Origin: Actinomycetospora chiangmaiensis DSM 45062
Lineage (GTDB): Bacteria; Actinomycetota; Actinomycetes; Mycobacteriales; Pseudonocardiaceae
Assembly (NCBI RefSeq): GCF_000379625.1
Contig: NZ_KB903217.1
Coordinates: forward strand, 100,554-139,615
DNA length: 39,062 bases
Reading direction: 5' to 3'
Part shown: positions 15,426-22,530 of the stretch, one piece after another
Position numbering within the stretch: position 1 is the first letter of the stretch
Layout of the letters: every line of letters starts with the position of its first letter
Notes under the pieces: model-generated
Seen by the model: only the letters and a program-made list of their open reading frames with translations
What the model was told of the DNA's origin: nothing
Databases searched by the model: none
Made by a program: the position numbers and the translations under genes

Positions 15426-16718
15426 ATGACCGTCCCGCCCGTGCCCACGGAGGAGTCGATCTTCACCTGGGGAGCACCCCCGCTGAAGTTCGGTGCCGGG
15501 GCCGCCGACGAGATCGGCTTCGACCTGTCGCAGTACGGGGCGAAGCGCATTCTCCTGATCACCGACCCCGGGATGCAGCAGACCGGGCTGCCCGACCGGA
15601 TCGCCGACTCGATCCGCCGGTTCGACATGACCGTCGAGATCTTCGACGGGGTGCACGTCGAGCCGACCGACGACTCGATGAACAAGGCCATCGGCTACGC
15701 CACCGAGCAGGGCCCGTGGGACGGGTTCGTCGCGGTGGGTGGCGGGTCGTCGATCGACACCGCGAAGGCGGTCAACCTGCTCACCACGTTCCCGGGTGAG
15801 CTGATGGACTACGTGAACAAGCCGGTCGGGAACGCGCAGGTCCCACCGGGCGCGCTGAAGCCGCTGATCGCGGTCCCGACGACGGCGGGGACGGGTTCCG
15901 AGTCGACCGCCATGTGCGTGCTCGACATCCTGTCGCTGCGCGTGAAGACCGGGATCAGCCACTGGCGGCTGCGCCCGACGATGGCGGTGGTCGACCCGCT
16001 GCTGACGATGACGCTGCCGCCGGAGGTCACGGCGGCGTCCGGGATGGACATCGTCTGCCACGCACTGGAGAGCTACACCGCGCGCTGGTACGCCGACTTC
16101 GACCGCAAGACGCCCGACCAGCGCGTCACCTACTGCGGCGCCAACCCGGTCTCCGACCTGTGGTGCGAGCGGTCGATGAGCCTGCTCGCGAAGTCGTTCC
16201 GCCACGCGGTGCACCGCGGGACCGACGACGTCGAGGCGCGCACCGACATGATGATGGCCGCGACGTTCGCGGGGATGGGCTTCGGCAACTCGGGCGTGCA
16301 CATCCCGCACGCGAACGCCTACCCGATCGCGGGCCAGGTGAAGGACTTCCGGCCCGCCGGCTACCCGCAGGACGAGGCGATGGTGCCGCACGGGATGTCG
16401 GTGTCGTTGACGGCGCCGGAGGCGTTCCGGTTCGGGTTCTCCTCGGCCCCGGAGCGCCACCTGACCGCCGCCCGGCTGCTCGGCCCGGACGCCGAGACGC
16501 AGAACGACGCCGCCGAGCAGCTGCCGCACGTGGTGACGCAGCTGATGCGCGACATCGGCATCCCGAACGGGATCGGCGAGGTCGGGTTCGGCGAGTCCGA
16601 CATCCCCGACCTCGTCGACGGCACGATGAAGCAGCAGCGTCTGCTCGCCACGTGCGCGCGGATGCCGACCGAGGACGACATCGCGGACATCTTCGCGAAG
16701 TCCATCCAGAACTGGTGA
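15426..16718 (+). CDS. Iron-type alcohol dehydrogenase, hydroxyacid-oxoacid transhydrogenase-like
   Basis: This 430-residue group III alcohol dehydrogenase starts at ATG 15426, with GGAGGG five bases upstream. It has the NAD-binding GGGSSIDTAKA, the PTTAGTGSE loop and a metal site formed from GMDIVCHALESY, HIPHANAY and MVPHGMSVS. Length and the extended segment around DFDRKTPDQRVTYCGANPVSD resemble hydroxyacid-oxoacid transhydrogenases (animal ADHFE1), which oxidise 4-hydroxybutyrate while reducing 2-oxoglutarate to D-2-hydroxyglutarate. The window also encodes a D-2-hydroxyacid dehydrogenase of the YdiJ type (30891-33833), which could recycle such a product; that link is inference. Another alcohol substrate is possible. 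Confidence 0.85.
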   Translation: MTVPPVPTEESIFTWGAPPLKFGAGAADEIGFDLSQYGAKRILLITDPGMQQTGLPDRIADSIRRFDMTVEIFDGVHVEPTDDSMNKAIGYATEQGPWDGFVAVGGGSSIDTAKAVNLLTTFPGELMDYVNKPVGNAQVPPGALKPLIAVPTTAGTGSESTAMCVLDILSLRVKTGISHWRLRPTMAVVDPLLTMTLPPEVTAASGMDIVCHALESYTARWYADFDRKTPDQRVTYCGANPVSDLWCERSMSLLAKSFRHAVHRGTDDVEARTDMMMAATFAGMGFGNSGVHIPHANAYPIAGQVKDFRPAGYPQDEAMVPHGMSVSLTAPEAFRFGFSSAPERHLTAARLLGPDAETQNDAAEQLPHVVTQLMRDIGIPNGIGEVGFGESDIPDLVDGTMKQQRLLATCARMPTEDDIADIFAKSIQNW

Positions 16719-16743
16719 GCACCCTCCCGCGGCGGGTGGTACA

Positions 16744-16767
16744 CCACGCGGGTCCGCGGGCGCGTGG
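16744..16767 (+). terminator. 7-bp hairpin after the iron alcohol dehydrogenase
   Basis: CCACGCG (16744-16750) pairs with CGCGTGG (16761-16767) around a 10-base loop, 25 bases after the stop codon. It could be a terminator or an attenuator before the small downstream gene. There is no T-run. Confidence 0.45.
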
Positions 16768-16808
16768 ACCTGCCTGACGTGCCACTCGCGTGGCGGGAGG
16801 AGACGGCG

Positions 16809-16982
16809 ATGCCGGGTGCGAACGAGGGCGGCGACGAGGACGTCGCGATGCTCATGGCCCAGCACGGGGCGGCGCGCTACGCCGACCTGGAGACGATCGA
16901 CCTCTGCCTCGACCGCGAGCCGACGCCCGCACCCGCCGTCGGGAAGAGCCCGGAACGCGTGAGGGGAACCCTCGAGCCATAA
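16809..16982 (+). CDS. Small acidic protein of unknown function
   Basis: This predicted 57-residue protein starts at ATG 16809, preceded by a strong GGGAGGAGA ribosome site (16795-16803). I recognise no family. It begins MPGANEGGDEDVAMLMAQHG, is acidic in the first half, contains DLETIDLCLDRE and ends in a basic stretch. The last codons (RVRGTLEP) are encoded by the left arm of a 19-bp perfect hairpin, so the hairpin constrains the C-terminus. It lies 90 bases after the dehydrogenase gene and may be a cotranscribed partner. The ribosome site is the main reason to accept it. Confidence 0.6.
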   Translation: MPGANEGGDEDVAMLMAQHGAARYADLETIDLCLDREPTPAPAVGKSPERVRGTLEP

Positions 16983-17008
16983 GAGCGCCCGAGGGTTCCC
17001 CTCACGCG
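16956..17008. terminator. Perfect 19-bp inverted repeat between convergent genes
   Basis: Arms 16956-16974 (CGCGTGAGGGGAACCCTCG) and 16990-17008 are exact complements around a 15-base loop. It lies between the small + strand gene and the Zn alcohol dehydrogenase (-), 14 bases past the latter's stop. Each arm contains its own smaller palindrome (GAGGG-GAA-CCCTC). It is a likely bidirectional terminator, possibly a dispersed repeat. Confidence 0.85.
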
Positions 17009-17022
17009 GAACGGGGTGCGCG

Positions 17023-18054
17023 TCAGAACTCGCCCGTCGGCGACAGGATGATCTTGATCGCGCCGTCCTTGCGGTGCAGGCCGGTGTCGAGCGCCTCCGC
17101 GACGTCCTCCAGCGCGAAGCGGTGGGTGACGAGCTTGTCGAGCTGCACGCGACCGGTGTGGAGCAGCTCGAGGGCCCGCTCGTACTGCCCGAACCCGCCG
17201 TTGCCGCCGACCGCGTAGAGCGTCAGCGTCTTCATCAGCATCGGGATGATCGGCAGCGGCGGCAGGTCCTTCGCGAACCCGACCATCGCGAGCTTGCCCT
17301 TCTTGCGCAGCACGTCGAGCACGGCGCCGGCGGAGTCGGGGTAGCCCGAGGTCTCGATGACGACGTCGGCGAGCAGGCCGTCGGTGAGCTCCGAGACCGT
17401 CTCGACGAGGTCCTGCTCGCGCACGTTGATCGTGTGCGTCGCGCCCCACGCGCGGGAGATCTCGAAGACCTCGTCGCGGGCGTCGGTGACGATGAGCTTG
17501 CCGGCACCGGAGAGGGCGGCGAGGCGGGCCATGCAGAGCCCGATCGGGCCCTGGCCGAGCACGAGCACGGTGTCCCCGAGCCGGATGTTCAGCCGGTCGA
17601 TCGTGTTGAGCCCGACCGCCAGCGGCTCGAGCAGGCACGCCTGCCAGGCCGGGACGTCCTCGGGGCGCGGGACGAGGTTGATCGCGGGGACCGCGACCCT
17701 CTCCGTCATGCACCCGTCCGACCAGAGGCCCATGAGCTTCTTCTTCGGGCACTCGTCGAAGTTCTTCTCCGCGCACACCGGGCAGTCCATGCACGGCAGC
17801 GACGGCTTGACCGCCACCGGGGTGCCGACCAGCGACGGGTCGACGCCCTCGCCGACCTCGGCCACGCGGCCCGCGAAGTCGTGTCCCGGGACGCGGGGGA
17901 ACGGCGTCTCGATGCGGCCCTCGAGCTGGTGCACGTCCGTGCCGCACACCGACATGGCCTCGACGTCGACGATCACCCAGTCCGGGCGGACCTCGGGTTC
18001 GGGACGGTCCTGGACCTCGACCTGGCCGAGGCCGGTGAGCACCGCGGCGCGCAT
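17023..18054 (-). CDS. Zinc-dependent medium-chain alcohol/polyol dehydrogenase
   Basis: This 343-residue member of the zinc MDR family starts at ATG 18054, overlapping the preceding TGA by one base. Catalytic-zinc residues are C37 (SVCGTD) and H58 (GHDFAG); the structural zinc is held by C88, C91, C94 and C102. The Rossmann motif is VLGQGPIG. The family oxidises alcohols or polyols with NAD(P); relatives include sorbitol, threonine and glutathione-independent formaldehyde dehydrogenases, and the substrate cannot be decided here. It is the second gene of an operon with the DinB-like protein. Both zinc sites are complete. Confidence 0.88.
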   Translation of the reverse strand: MRAAVLTGLGQVEVQDRPEPEVRPDWVIVDVEAMSVCGTDVHQLEGRIETPFPRVPGHDFAGRVAEVGEGVDPSLVGTPVAVKPSLPCMDCPVCAEKNFDECPKKKLMGLWSDGCMTERVAVPAINLVPRPEDVPAWQACLLEPLAVGLNTIDRLNIRLGDTVLVLGQGPIGLCMARLAALSGAGKLIVTDARDEVFEISRAWGATHTINVREQDLVETVSELTDGLLADVVIETSGYPDSAGAVLDVLRKKGKLAMVGFAKDLPPLPIIPMLMKTLTLYAVGGNGGFGQYERALELLHTGRVQLDKLVTHRFALEDVAEALDTGLHRKDGAIKIILSPTGEF

Positions 18055-18590
18055 CAGGACGCGTCCTTCGCGCCGGCCTCGTCCTTCGCGCCGGCCTCGT
18101 CGGCGGACAGCACCTCGCGGTCGACGAGGATCTCGACCGCCTGGTCCACGTGACCGATGGCGTGGCCGAGGATCAGCGGGGTCCACTCCTCGACCGTCAT
18201 CGTGCCGAGGTCGGGGATCTCCACGCTGCGCTCCAGGATCTCCGGCGGCACGTCGGGGACCACGGTGGAGATCGTGCGGCGGGTCGAGGCGAGCTGACCC
18301 AGCGCGAGCTCGACGGTGGGGGGCGGGTAGCCCTTCGCGTCGTGGCCGATCTCCTCGCGGTAGAAGAACCCGAGCTCGGGGTCGGCCAGCAGCCGGGCGA
18401 GGTCACCCGCCCAGAGGACCACCGAGACGTTGATGTGGGAGATCACCTCGGAGACGGTGAACCCGCCGTCGCGGTGGGCGCGGTGCAGGTCACCGTCGTT
18501 CAACTTCTCGACGATGCCGACGAGGCGACCCAGCGCCTCGTCGGCGTCGGCGACGGCCTTGTCGGACACGGACGGCTGGTCGTCGGCCAC
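18054..18590 (-). CDS. DinB-like four-helix-bundle protein
   Basis: This 178-residue protein starts at GTG 18590, with GAGGAGA upstream; the open frame extends far upstream but crosses the divergent promoter. A helical bundle carries histidines in the DinB/YfiT pattern: H52 (SEVISHINVS) and H143/H147 (GHAIGHVDQ), which in this superfamily bind a divalent metal. Many actinobacterial members are mycothiol-dependent transferases or isomerases; that activity is inferred, not seen. The stop overlaps the Zn dehydrogenase start, suggesting a joint role in detoxification or substrate handling. The C-terminus has a duplicated EAGAKD from an 18-bp tandem repeat. Confidence 0.75.
   Translation of the reverse strand: MADDQPSVSDKAVADADEALGRLVGIVEKLNDGDLHRAHRDGGFTVSEVISHINVSVVLWAGDLARLLADPELGFFYREEIGHDAKGYPPPTVELALGQLASTRRTISTVVPDVPPEILERSVEIPDLGTMTVEEWTPLILGHAIGHVDQAVEILVDREVLSADEAGAKDEAGAKDAS
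18063..18098 (-). repeat. 18-bp tandem duplication at the end of the DinB-like gene
   Basis: 18063-18080 and 18081-18098 are identical (GTCCTTCGCGCCGGCCTC on the + strand). They encode EAGAKD twice, six residues from the C-terminal end. This is a recent in-frame duplication in a likely disordered tail. Confidence 0.92.
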
Positions 18591-18632
18591 GGTGGGCGTC
18601 TCCTCGGGGTGTCGGGAGTCACGGTCCCGCTC

Positions 18633-18638
18633 GTTATA
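18633..18638 (-). promoter_or_regulatory. Candidate -10 box for the DinB/dehydrogenase operon
   Basis: On the minus strand TATAAC is preceded by GG (extended -10 like) in an otherwise very G+C-rich stretch, 42 bases before the GTG at 18590. No convincing -35 is seen. Confidence 0.45.
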
Positions 18639-18731
18639 CCCCCGACGGCGGGCCGTACCCGACCCGAACGGACAGGTCCCGGCTCGCGCTGCCGTCGACG
18701 GCGCCCCGTGGTGTGGGCCACAATTCGCGCC

Positions 18732-19643
18732 GTGGACTTCGCCGCCGCCAAAGAGGCCTTCTTCCAGCCGCGGGAGGGCGCGACCGCCCCCGCCACCGAC
18801 ACCCCCGCCCTGGCGCTGCGCCACGTGCTCGAGCCGCTCGCGATGGTCCACATCTGGAGCGCGCCCGCCCACGAGCACCTGCAGAAGGCGGGCCTGAACT
18901 TCCTCACCGGCTACGTCGGCGGCCGTGGCTGCACCCTCGGCGACGTGACGCCCGGCGTGGTGGCCTCCACCTTCGCCGTGTTCGAGCCGGGCCTCGCGGC
19001 CGACCTGTGGCGCCAGGCGCGGGACACCTGCAGCGTCGAGGAGCTGCTCGAGGTCCGGGTCGCCGGCGGCGGGGAGGGCCTCCGGGCGGCGCTGGCGGGT
19101 GTCGACGAGGCCGAGCTCGGCCGTGTCACCCGTCGGCTGCGCGAGGCGCTCGACGCCGGCGGACCGGGCGAGCTCGCGGGGCGGCCGCTCTACGCGAGCC
19201 TGCGCGACCAGCCCTGGCCAACCGACGCCCACACCGCGCTGTGGCACGTCGCCTCGCTCTACCGCGAGCACCGCGGCGACGCCCACCTCGGCGCCTGCGT
19301 GGCCGCCGGCGTCGACGGACTCGAGGCGAACATCCTCACCGAGCTGCGCGCCGGGTACGACCTCTACGAGTACACCGGCACCCGGGGCTGGTCCCCGGAG
19401 GCCATGGACGCGGCGTTCGCGCGCCTGGAGGCCCGCGGCCTCGTCGCGAACGGGGCGCTGACCCCGGCGGGCACGGGCCTGCGCCAGGAGATCGAGACCG
19501 CCACCGACCTCGCGCAGCAGCGGGTGGTGGACGCCCTCGCGGACGGGTTCGACGAGCTCGTCGCCACGCTCGGCTCCTGGGCCGACCGGGTCGTCGCCGC
19601 GGGCTGGTTCCCGCCGGACCCCTACAAGCGCGCGGCCGGGTGA
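18732..19643 (+). CDS. SCO6745-family protein, first of two tandem paralogues
   Basis: This 303-residue protein starts at GTG 18732; the upstream open frame is antisense to the DinB gene and is rejected. It matches the actinobacterial SCO6745 family: an N-terminal helical region (ALRHVLEPLAMVHIWSAPAH), a middle EHRGDAHLGACVAAGVDGLE segment, then TRGWSPEAMDAAFARLEARG followed by ALTPAGTGLRQEIE, which looks like a winged-helix wing. The family has no established function that I know of. A CACAAT box seven bases before the GTG suggests a leaderless transcript. It is followed after 20 bases by a paralogue, so the two are probably cotranscribed. Confidence 0.75.
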   Translation: MDFAAAKEAFFQPREGATAPATDTPALALRHVLEPLAMVHIWSAPAHEHLQKAGLNFLTGYVGGRGCTLGDVTPGVVASTFAVFEPGLAADLWRQARDTCSVEELLEVRVAGGGEGLRAALAGVDEAELGRVTRRLREALDAGGPGELAGRPLYASLRDQPWPTDAHTALWHVASLYREHRGDAHLGACVAAGVDGLEANILTELRAGYDLYEYTGTRGWSPEAMDAAFARLEARGLVANGALTPAGTGLRQEIETATDLAQQRVVDALADGFDELVATLGSWADRVVAAGWFPPDPYKRAAG

Positions 19644-19663
19644 GACGCGGACGGGCCGGGTAG

Positions 19664-20530
19664 GTGGAGCGGGTGCCTCCTGCGACCTCGCCCTCCCGCC
19701 GCCTCCGGGATGCCATCGAGCCGATCGCGATGGTGTACGCGCACAGCCCGGAGGCCCACGAGCAGTACGAGGCCCTGGGCCTGCGCCGGTGGCACGGCTA
19801 CGTCCTCGGGCGCGCCGGGGCGCTCGGCCTGCCGCCGGCGAGCCTCGTCGTCGCCACCTTCGGGGCGTTCGAGCCGGACATGCTCACCGGCGTCTACGAG
19901 TCCGCGCTGTCGACGGCGAGCGTCCCCGACGCCCTCGCCGCGAAACTGGCCGGCGCCACCCGGTGCCTGCACCGCGTGTTCGGTGAGCCGATGCGCGACG
20001 TCGAGGAGGTCGTCGCCGTGCTCCGGGGCGGCCTCGACGAGGCGCCCCTGCTGGGGAAGCCGCTGTTCGCGGGTCACGCGGGGATGGCGTGGCCGGGCGA
20101 CGCCTGGGCCCGCCTCTGGCACGCGACGAACCTGCTGCGCGAGTTCCGGGGCGACGCCCACATCGCGGCGCTCGTGTCCCACGGCATCGGGATGCTCGAG
20201 TCCAACCTGCTCACCGAGGCCTGGATCGGGATGGCGGGACGCGACTACACGCGCACCCGGTCGTGGTCCGAGGAGGCCATCGAGGAGGCGACCGCCGATC
20301 TGCTCGACCGCATGCTCATCACCCGCGAGGGCGACCGCATCCGGCTCACCGAGCGCGGCGCCGCCCTGCGCGACGACGTCGAGGACGCCACCGAGGCCGC
20401 CCTCGACCCCGTGATCGAGGGCATGGAGCACGGGCTCGACGTCGCCGTCGAGCGGTGCACCCGCTGGTCGCGCGAGATCCGCGACGCCGGGGCGTTCCCC
20501 GACGACGACGAGAAGCTGCTCGCCGGCTAG
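19664..20530 (+). CDS. SCO6745-family protein, second tandem paralogue
   Basis: This 288-residue protein starts at GTG 19664. It shares the layout of its upstream neighbour: AIEPIAMVYAHSPEAHEQY, LREFRGDAHIAALVSHGIG, ESNLLTEAW and TRSWSEEAIEEATADLLDRM followed by a winged-helix-like RIRLTERGAALRDDVE. The two proteins are clearly homologous but diverged, indicating an old tandem duplication with possible heterodimer formation. The C-terminal third resembles MarR/ArsR-type DNA-binding wings, though DNA binding is unproven. The TAG stop shares a CTAG tetranucleotide with the stop of the convergent carotenoid gene. Confidence 0.75.
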   Translation: MERVPPATSPSRRLRDAIEPIAMVYAHSPEAHEQYEALGLRRWHGYVLGRAGALGLPPASLVVATFGAFEPDMLTGVYESALSTASVPDALAAKLAGATRCLHRVFGEPMRDVEEVVAVLRGGLDEAPLLGKPLFAGHAGMAWPGDAWARLWHATNLLREFRGDAHIAALVSHGIGMLESNLLTEAWIGMAGRDYTRTRSWSEEAIEEATADLLDRMLITREGDRIRLTERGAALRDDVEDATEAALDPVIEGMEHGLDVAVERCTRWSREIRDAGAFPDDDEKLLAG

Positions 20531-21312
20531 TGCGGCCGGCGGCGCCACGTGGTCACCGCGAACGGCACCGCGATCGCCCCCATCCCGACCCCGCCCACGA
20601 GCGCCGACCCGGGCAGCCCGAAGAACGCCAGGTGGCCGAGGACCGACGAGGCGTAGACCCACAGGTACAGCGCGGCCGCCGGGCCGGAGCCGGGAGCGCG
20701 CCGTCGGGCGCCGAGGGCGAGGTGCAGCGCGCCGACGACGAGGACCGACACGAGCACCCAGCCGACGTAGTTCGTCACCGGGATCCCCGGGACCAGGGGC
20801 AGGGCGGCGTGCGGCGCGAACCAGACCCAGTGGCCGGCGGCGACCATCTGCGGGTCGAGGAACAGGTCCCACGCGGCGAGGGCGAGTCCGCCGAGGACGA
20901 CGACCCCGGCACCCCGCACCGCCAACGTCCGCCCGACGACGAGTGCGGGCCACGCCATCATCGCCCACGCGAGCGGGACGACCACCGGCACGCCGAGCAG
21001 CTCCGGGCCCAGGGTCCCGGTGTAGGCGTAGGCCCCGAACGGGAAGCCCGTCGCGAGCCCGACGGCCTCGGCGACGAGCCCGCCGCCGCCGGCGATCCCC
21101 ACGAGGAGCAGACCCCCACGCACCCCGTGCACCCGGACCACGTCGGCCACCGACGCCCCGAAGAACACCACGACGCTGGTGACCGTCACACCCGTGAGCC
21201 ACGAGGTGGGCACCAGCGGGTAGACGATCTGCACCAGCACCGCGGCGCCCACGAGCACCCAGGCCGGCAGGGCCGCCGTCGTCACCGCCGCCCGACGGGC
21301 GGTCGTCACCAT
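20527..21312 (-). CDS. cruF: CruF-type carotenoid 1,2-hydratase, membrane protein
   Basis: This 261-residue protein starts at ATG 21312 (GTG 21342 would add ten residues). It is almost entirely hydrophobic, with about seven to eight helices, and carries DUF422/CruF signatures: LVAEAVGLATGFPFGAYAYT, WAMMAWPALVV, AAWDLFLDPQMVAAGHWVW and TNYVGWVLV. CruF adds water to the psi end of a carotenoid, producing a 1-hydroxyl that can be glycosylated. The divergent neighbours encode a GT2 glycosyltransferase and a CrtI/CrtD-like desaturase, which supports a hydroxylated, glycosylated carotenoid. The stop overlaps the convergent SCO6745-family stop by CTAG. Confidence 0.85.
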   Translation of the reverse strand: MVTTARRAAVTTAALPAWVLVGAAVLVQIVYPLVPTSWLTGVTVTSVVVFFGASVADVVRVHGVRGGLLLVGIAGGGGLVAEAVGLATGFPFGAYAYTGTLGPELLGVPVVVPLAWAMMAWPALVVGRTLAVRGAGVVVLGGLALAAWDLFLDPQMVAAGHWVWFAPHAALPLVPGIPVTNYVGWVLVSVLVVGALHLALGARRRAPGSGPAAALYLWVYASSVLGHLAFFGLPGSALVGGVGMGAIAVPFAVTTWRRRPH

Positions 21313-21396
21313 GCGCTCGCCACCACGTGCCCCAGCCTCCACGCTCGCGATCCACGTCGGATCGTGGACCGCTCTGCGGCGTCGATCGGGCGTGCC

Positions 21397-21402
21397 TACG
21401 GT
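21397..21402 (+). promoter_or_regulatory. Candidate -10 box giving a leaderless glycosyltransferase mRNA
   Basis: TACGGT ends seven bases before the GTG at 21409, a spacing that would place the transcript start at the initiation codon. No Shine-Dalgarno is visible. No -35 is recognised. Confidence 0.45.
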
Positions 21403-21408
21403 GCCGGG

Positions 21409-22530
21409 GTGCCCGCCGCAGGTCCGTTCTCACCCGTGCGCCTGCTCGTGACCTCGGGTTCCGCGCTCGCCGTCCTCGGGACGCTCCACCAGGTGGTCAA
21501 CCACCGGCGGCTCCGCCGGCCGCCCGCCGTCCCGCCACCGGTGGGCACCCCGGTCTCGGTGCTCGTGCCCGCCCGGGACGAGGCGCCGCGGATCGCGTCC
21601 ACGATCACCTCGCTGCTCGCCCAGCGGGGGGTGGCCGACCTCGAGGTCCTCGTGCTCGACGACGGCTCCACCGACGGCACCGCGGACGTCGTCGGCGCGA
21701 CGGCGGTCGGCGACGCCCGGCTGCGCGTGCTGCCCGGCGTCCCCCCGCCGGCCGGGACCCTCGGCAAGCCGCACGCGTGCGCGCAGCTGGCCGCGGCCGC
21801 GCGCGGGGACGTGCTCGTCTTCGTCGACGCCGACGTCGTGCTCGCCCCCGACGCCGTCGCCGCGGCGATCGCGATGCTGCGGGACCCGGCGCCCCTGGCG
21901 CTGCTCTCGCCGTGGCCGCGGCAGGCCGTGTCCGGCCCGCTCGCGCGCCTGGTGCAGCCGCTGCTCGCCTGGTCCTGGCTCACGACGCTGCCGCTGCGCG
22001 CGGCCGAGCGCAGCCGCCGGCCCTCGATGGCGGTGGCCAACGGGCAGTTCCTCGTCGTCGAGGCGGCCGCCCTCGCCCGGGCGGGCGGCTGGCCCGCCGT
22101 CGGCGGCGCGGTGCTCGACGACATCGCGCTCGCGCGGGCGATCCGCCGCACGGGCGGGCACACCGGCGTCGGCGACGGCTCCTCGCTCGCGACCTGCCGG
22201 ATGTACGACACCGGCCGCGACCTGCACGCCGGCTACCGGAAGTCGCTCTGGGCGGCGTTCGGCTCCCCGGTCGGCGCGGTCGGGGTCGCCGCCGCGCTGC
22301 TCGTCGTCTACGTGCTGCCGCCCGCCGCGGCGCTCGCCGGGTCCCGGACCGGCGCCGTCGGCTACGCGGCGGGCGTCGCCGGGCGGGTGCTGGCCGCCCG
22401 GTTCACCGCGACGAGCCGCTGGGACGCCGTCGGCCACCCGATCTCGGTGCTGACGACCCTGGCGCTGCTGGTCTCGTCCTGGACCGGACGGGTCCGGGGG
22501 ACCCTGACGTGGAAAGGGCGGACGCTGTGA
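21409..22530 (+). CDS. GT2-family glycosyltransferase, probably carotenoid-specific (CruC-like)
   Basis: This 373-residue protein starts at GTG 21409. An N-terminal hydrophobic segment is followed by a GT-A domain: SVLVPARDEA, nucleotide-binding LDDGSTDG (D84, D85), VFVDADV (D140, D142, metal-binding DxD-type) and a later GGAVLDDIALARAIRR acceptor-site motif. The C-terminal roughly 120 residues form two to three membrane helices, so it works at the membrane. Its place between cruF and the desaturase suggests it glycosylates the hydroxyl made by CruF. The stop overlaps the desaturase GTG by four bases. The family is certain; the acceptor is inferred. Confidence 0.85.
   Translation: MPAAGPFSPVRLLVTSGSALAVLGTLHQVVNHRRLRRPPAVPPPVGTPVSVLVPARDEAPRIASTITSLLAQRGVADLEVLVLDDGSTDGTADVVGATAVGDARLRVLPGVPPPAGTLGKPHACAQLAAAARGDVLVFVDADVVLAPDAVAAAIAMLRDPAPLALLSPWPRQAVSGPLARLVQPLLAWSWLTTLPLRAAERSRRPSMAVANGQFLVVEAAALARAGGWPAVGGAVLDDIALARAIRRTGGHTGVGDGSSLATCRMYDTGRDLHAGYRKSLWAAFGSPVGAVGVAAALLVVYVLPPAAALAGSRTGAVGYAAGVAGRVLAARFTATSRWDAVGHPISVLTTLALLVSSWTGRVRGTLTWKGRTL

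Noticed and set aside
20089..22530. An 813-codon plus-strand frame that would fuse a long N-terminal extension to the glycosyltransferase.
   Set aside because: The first 440 codons overlap the SCO6745 gene in another frame and the antisense of cruF; the family N-terminus and a -10 box place the start at 21409.
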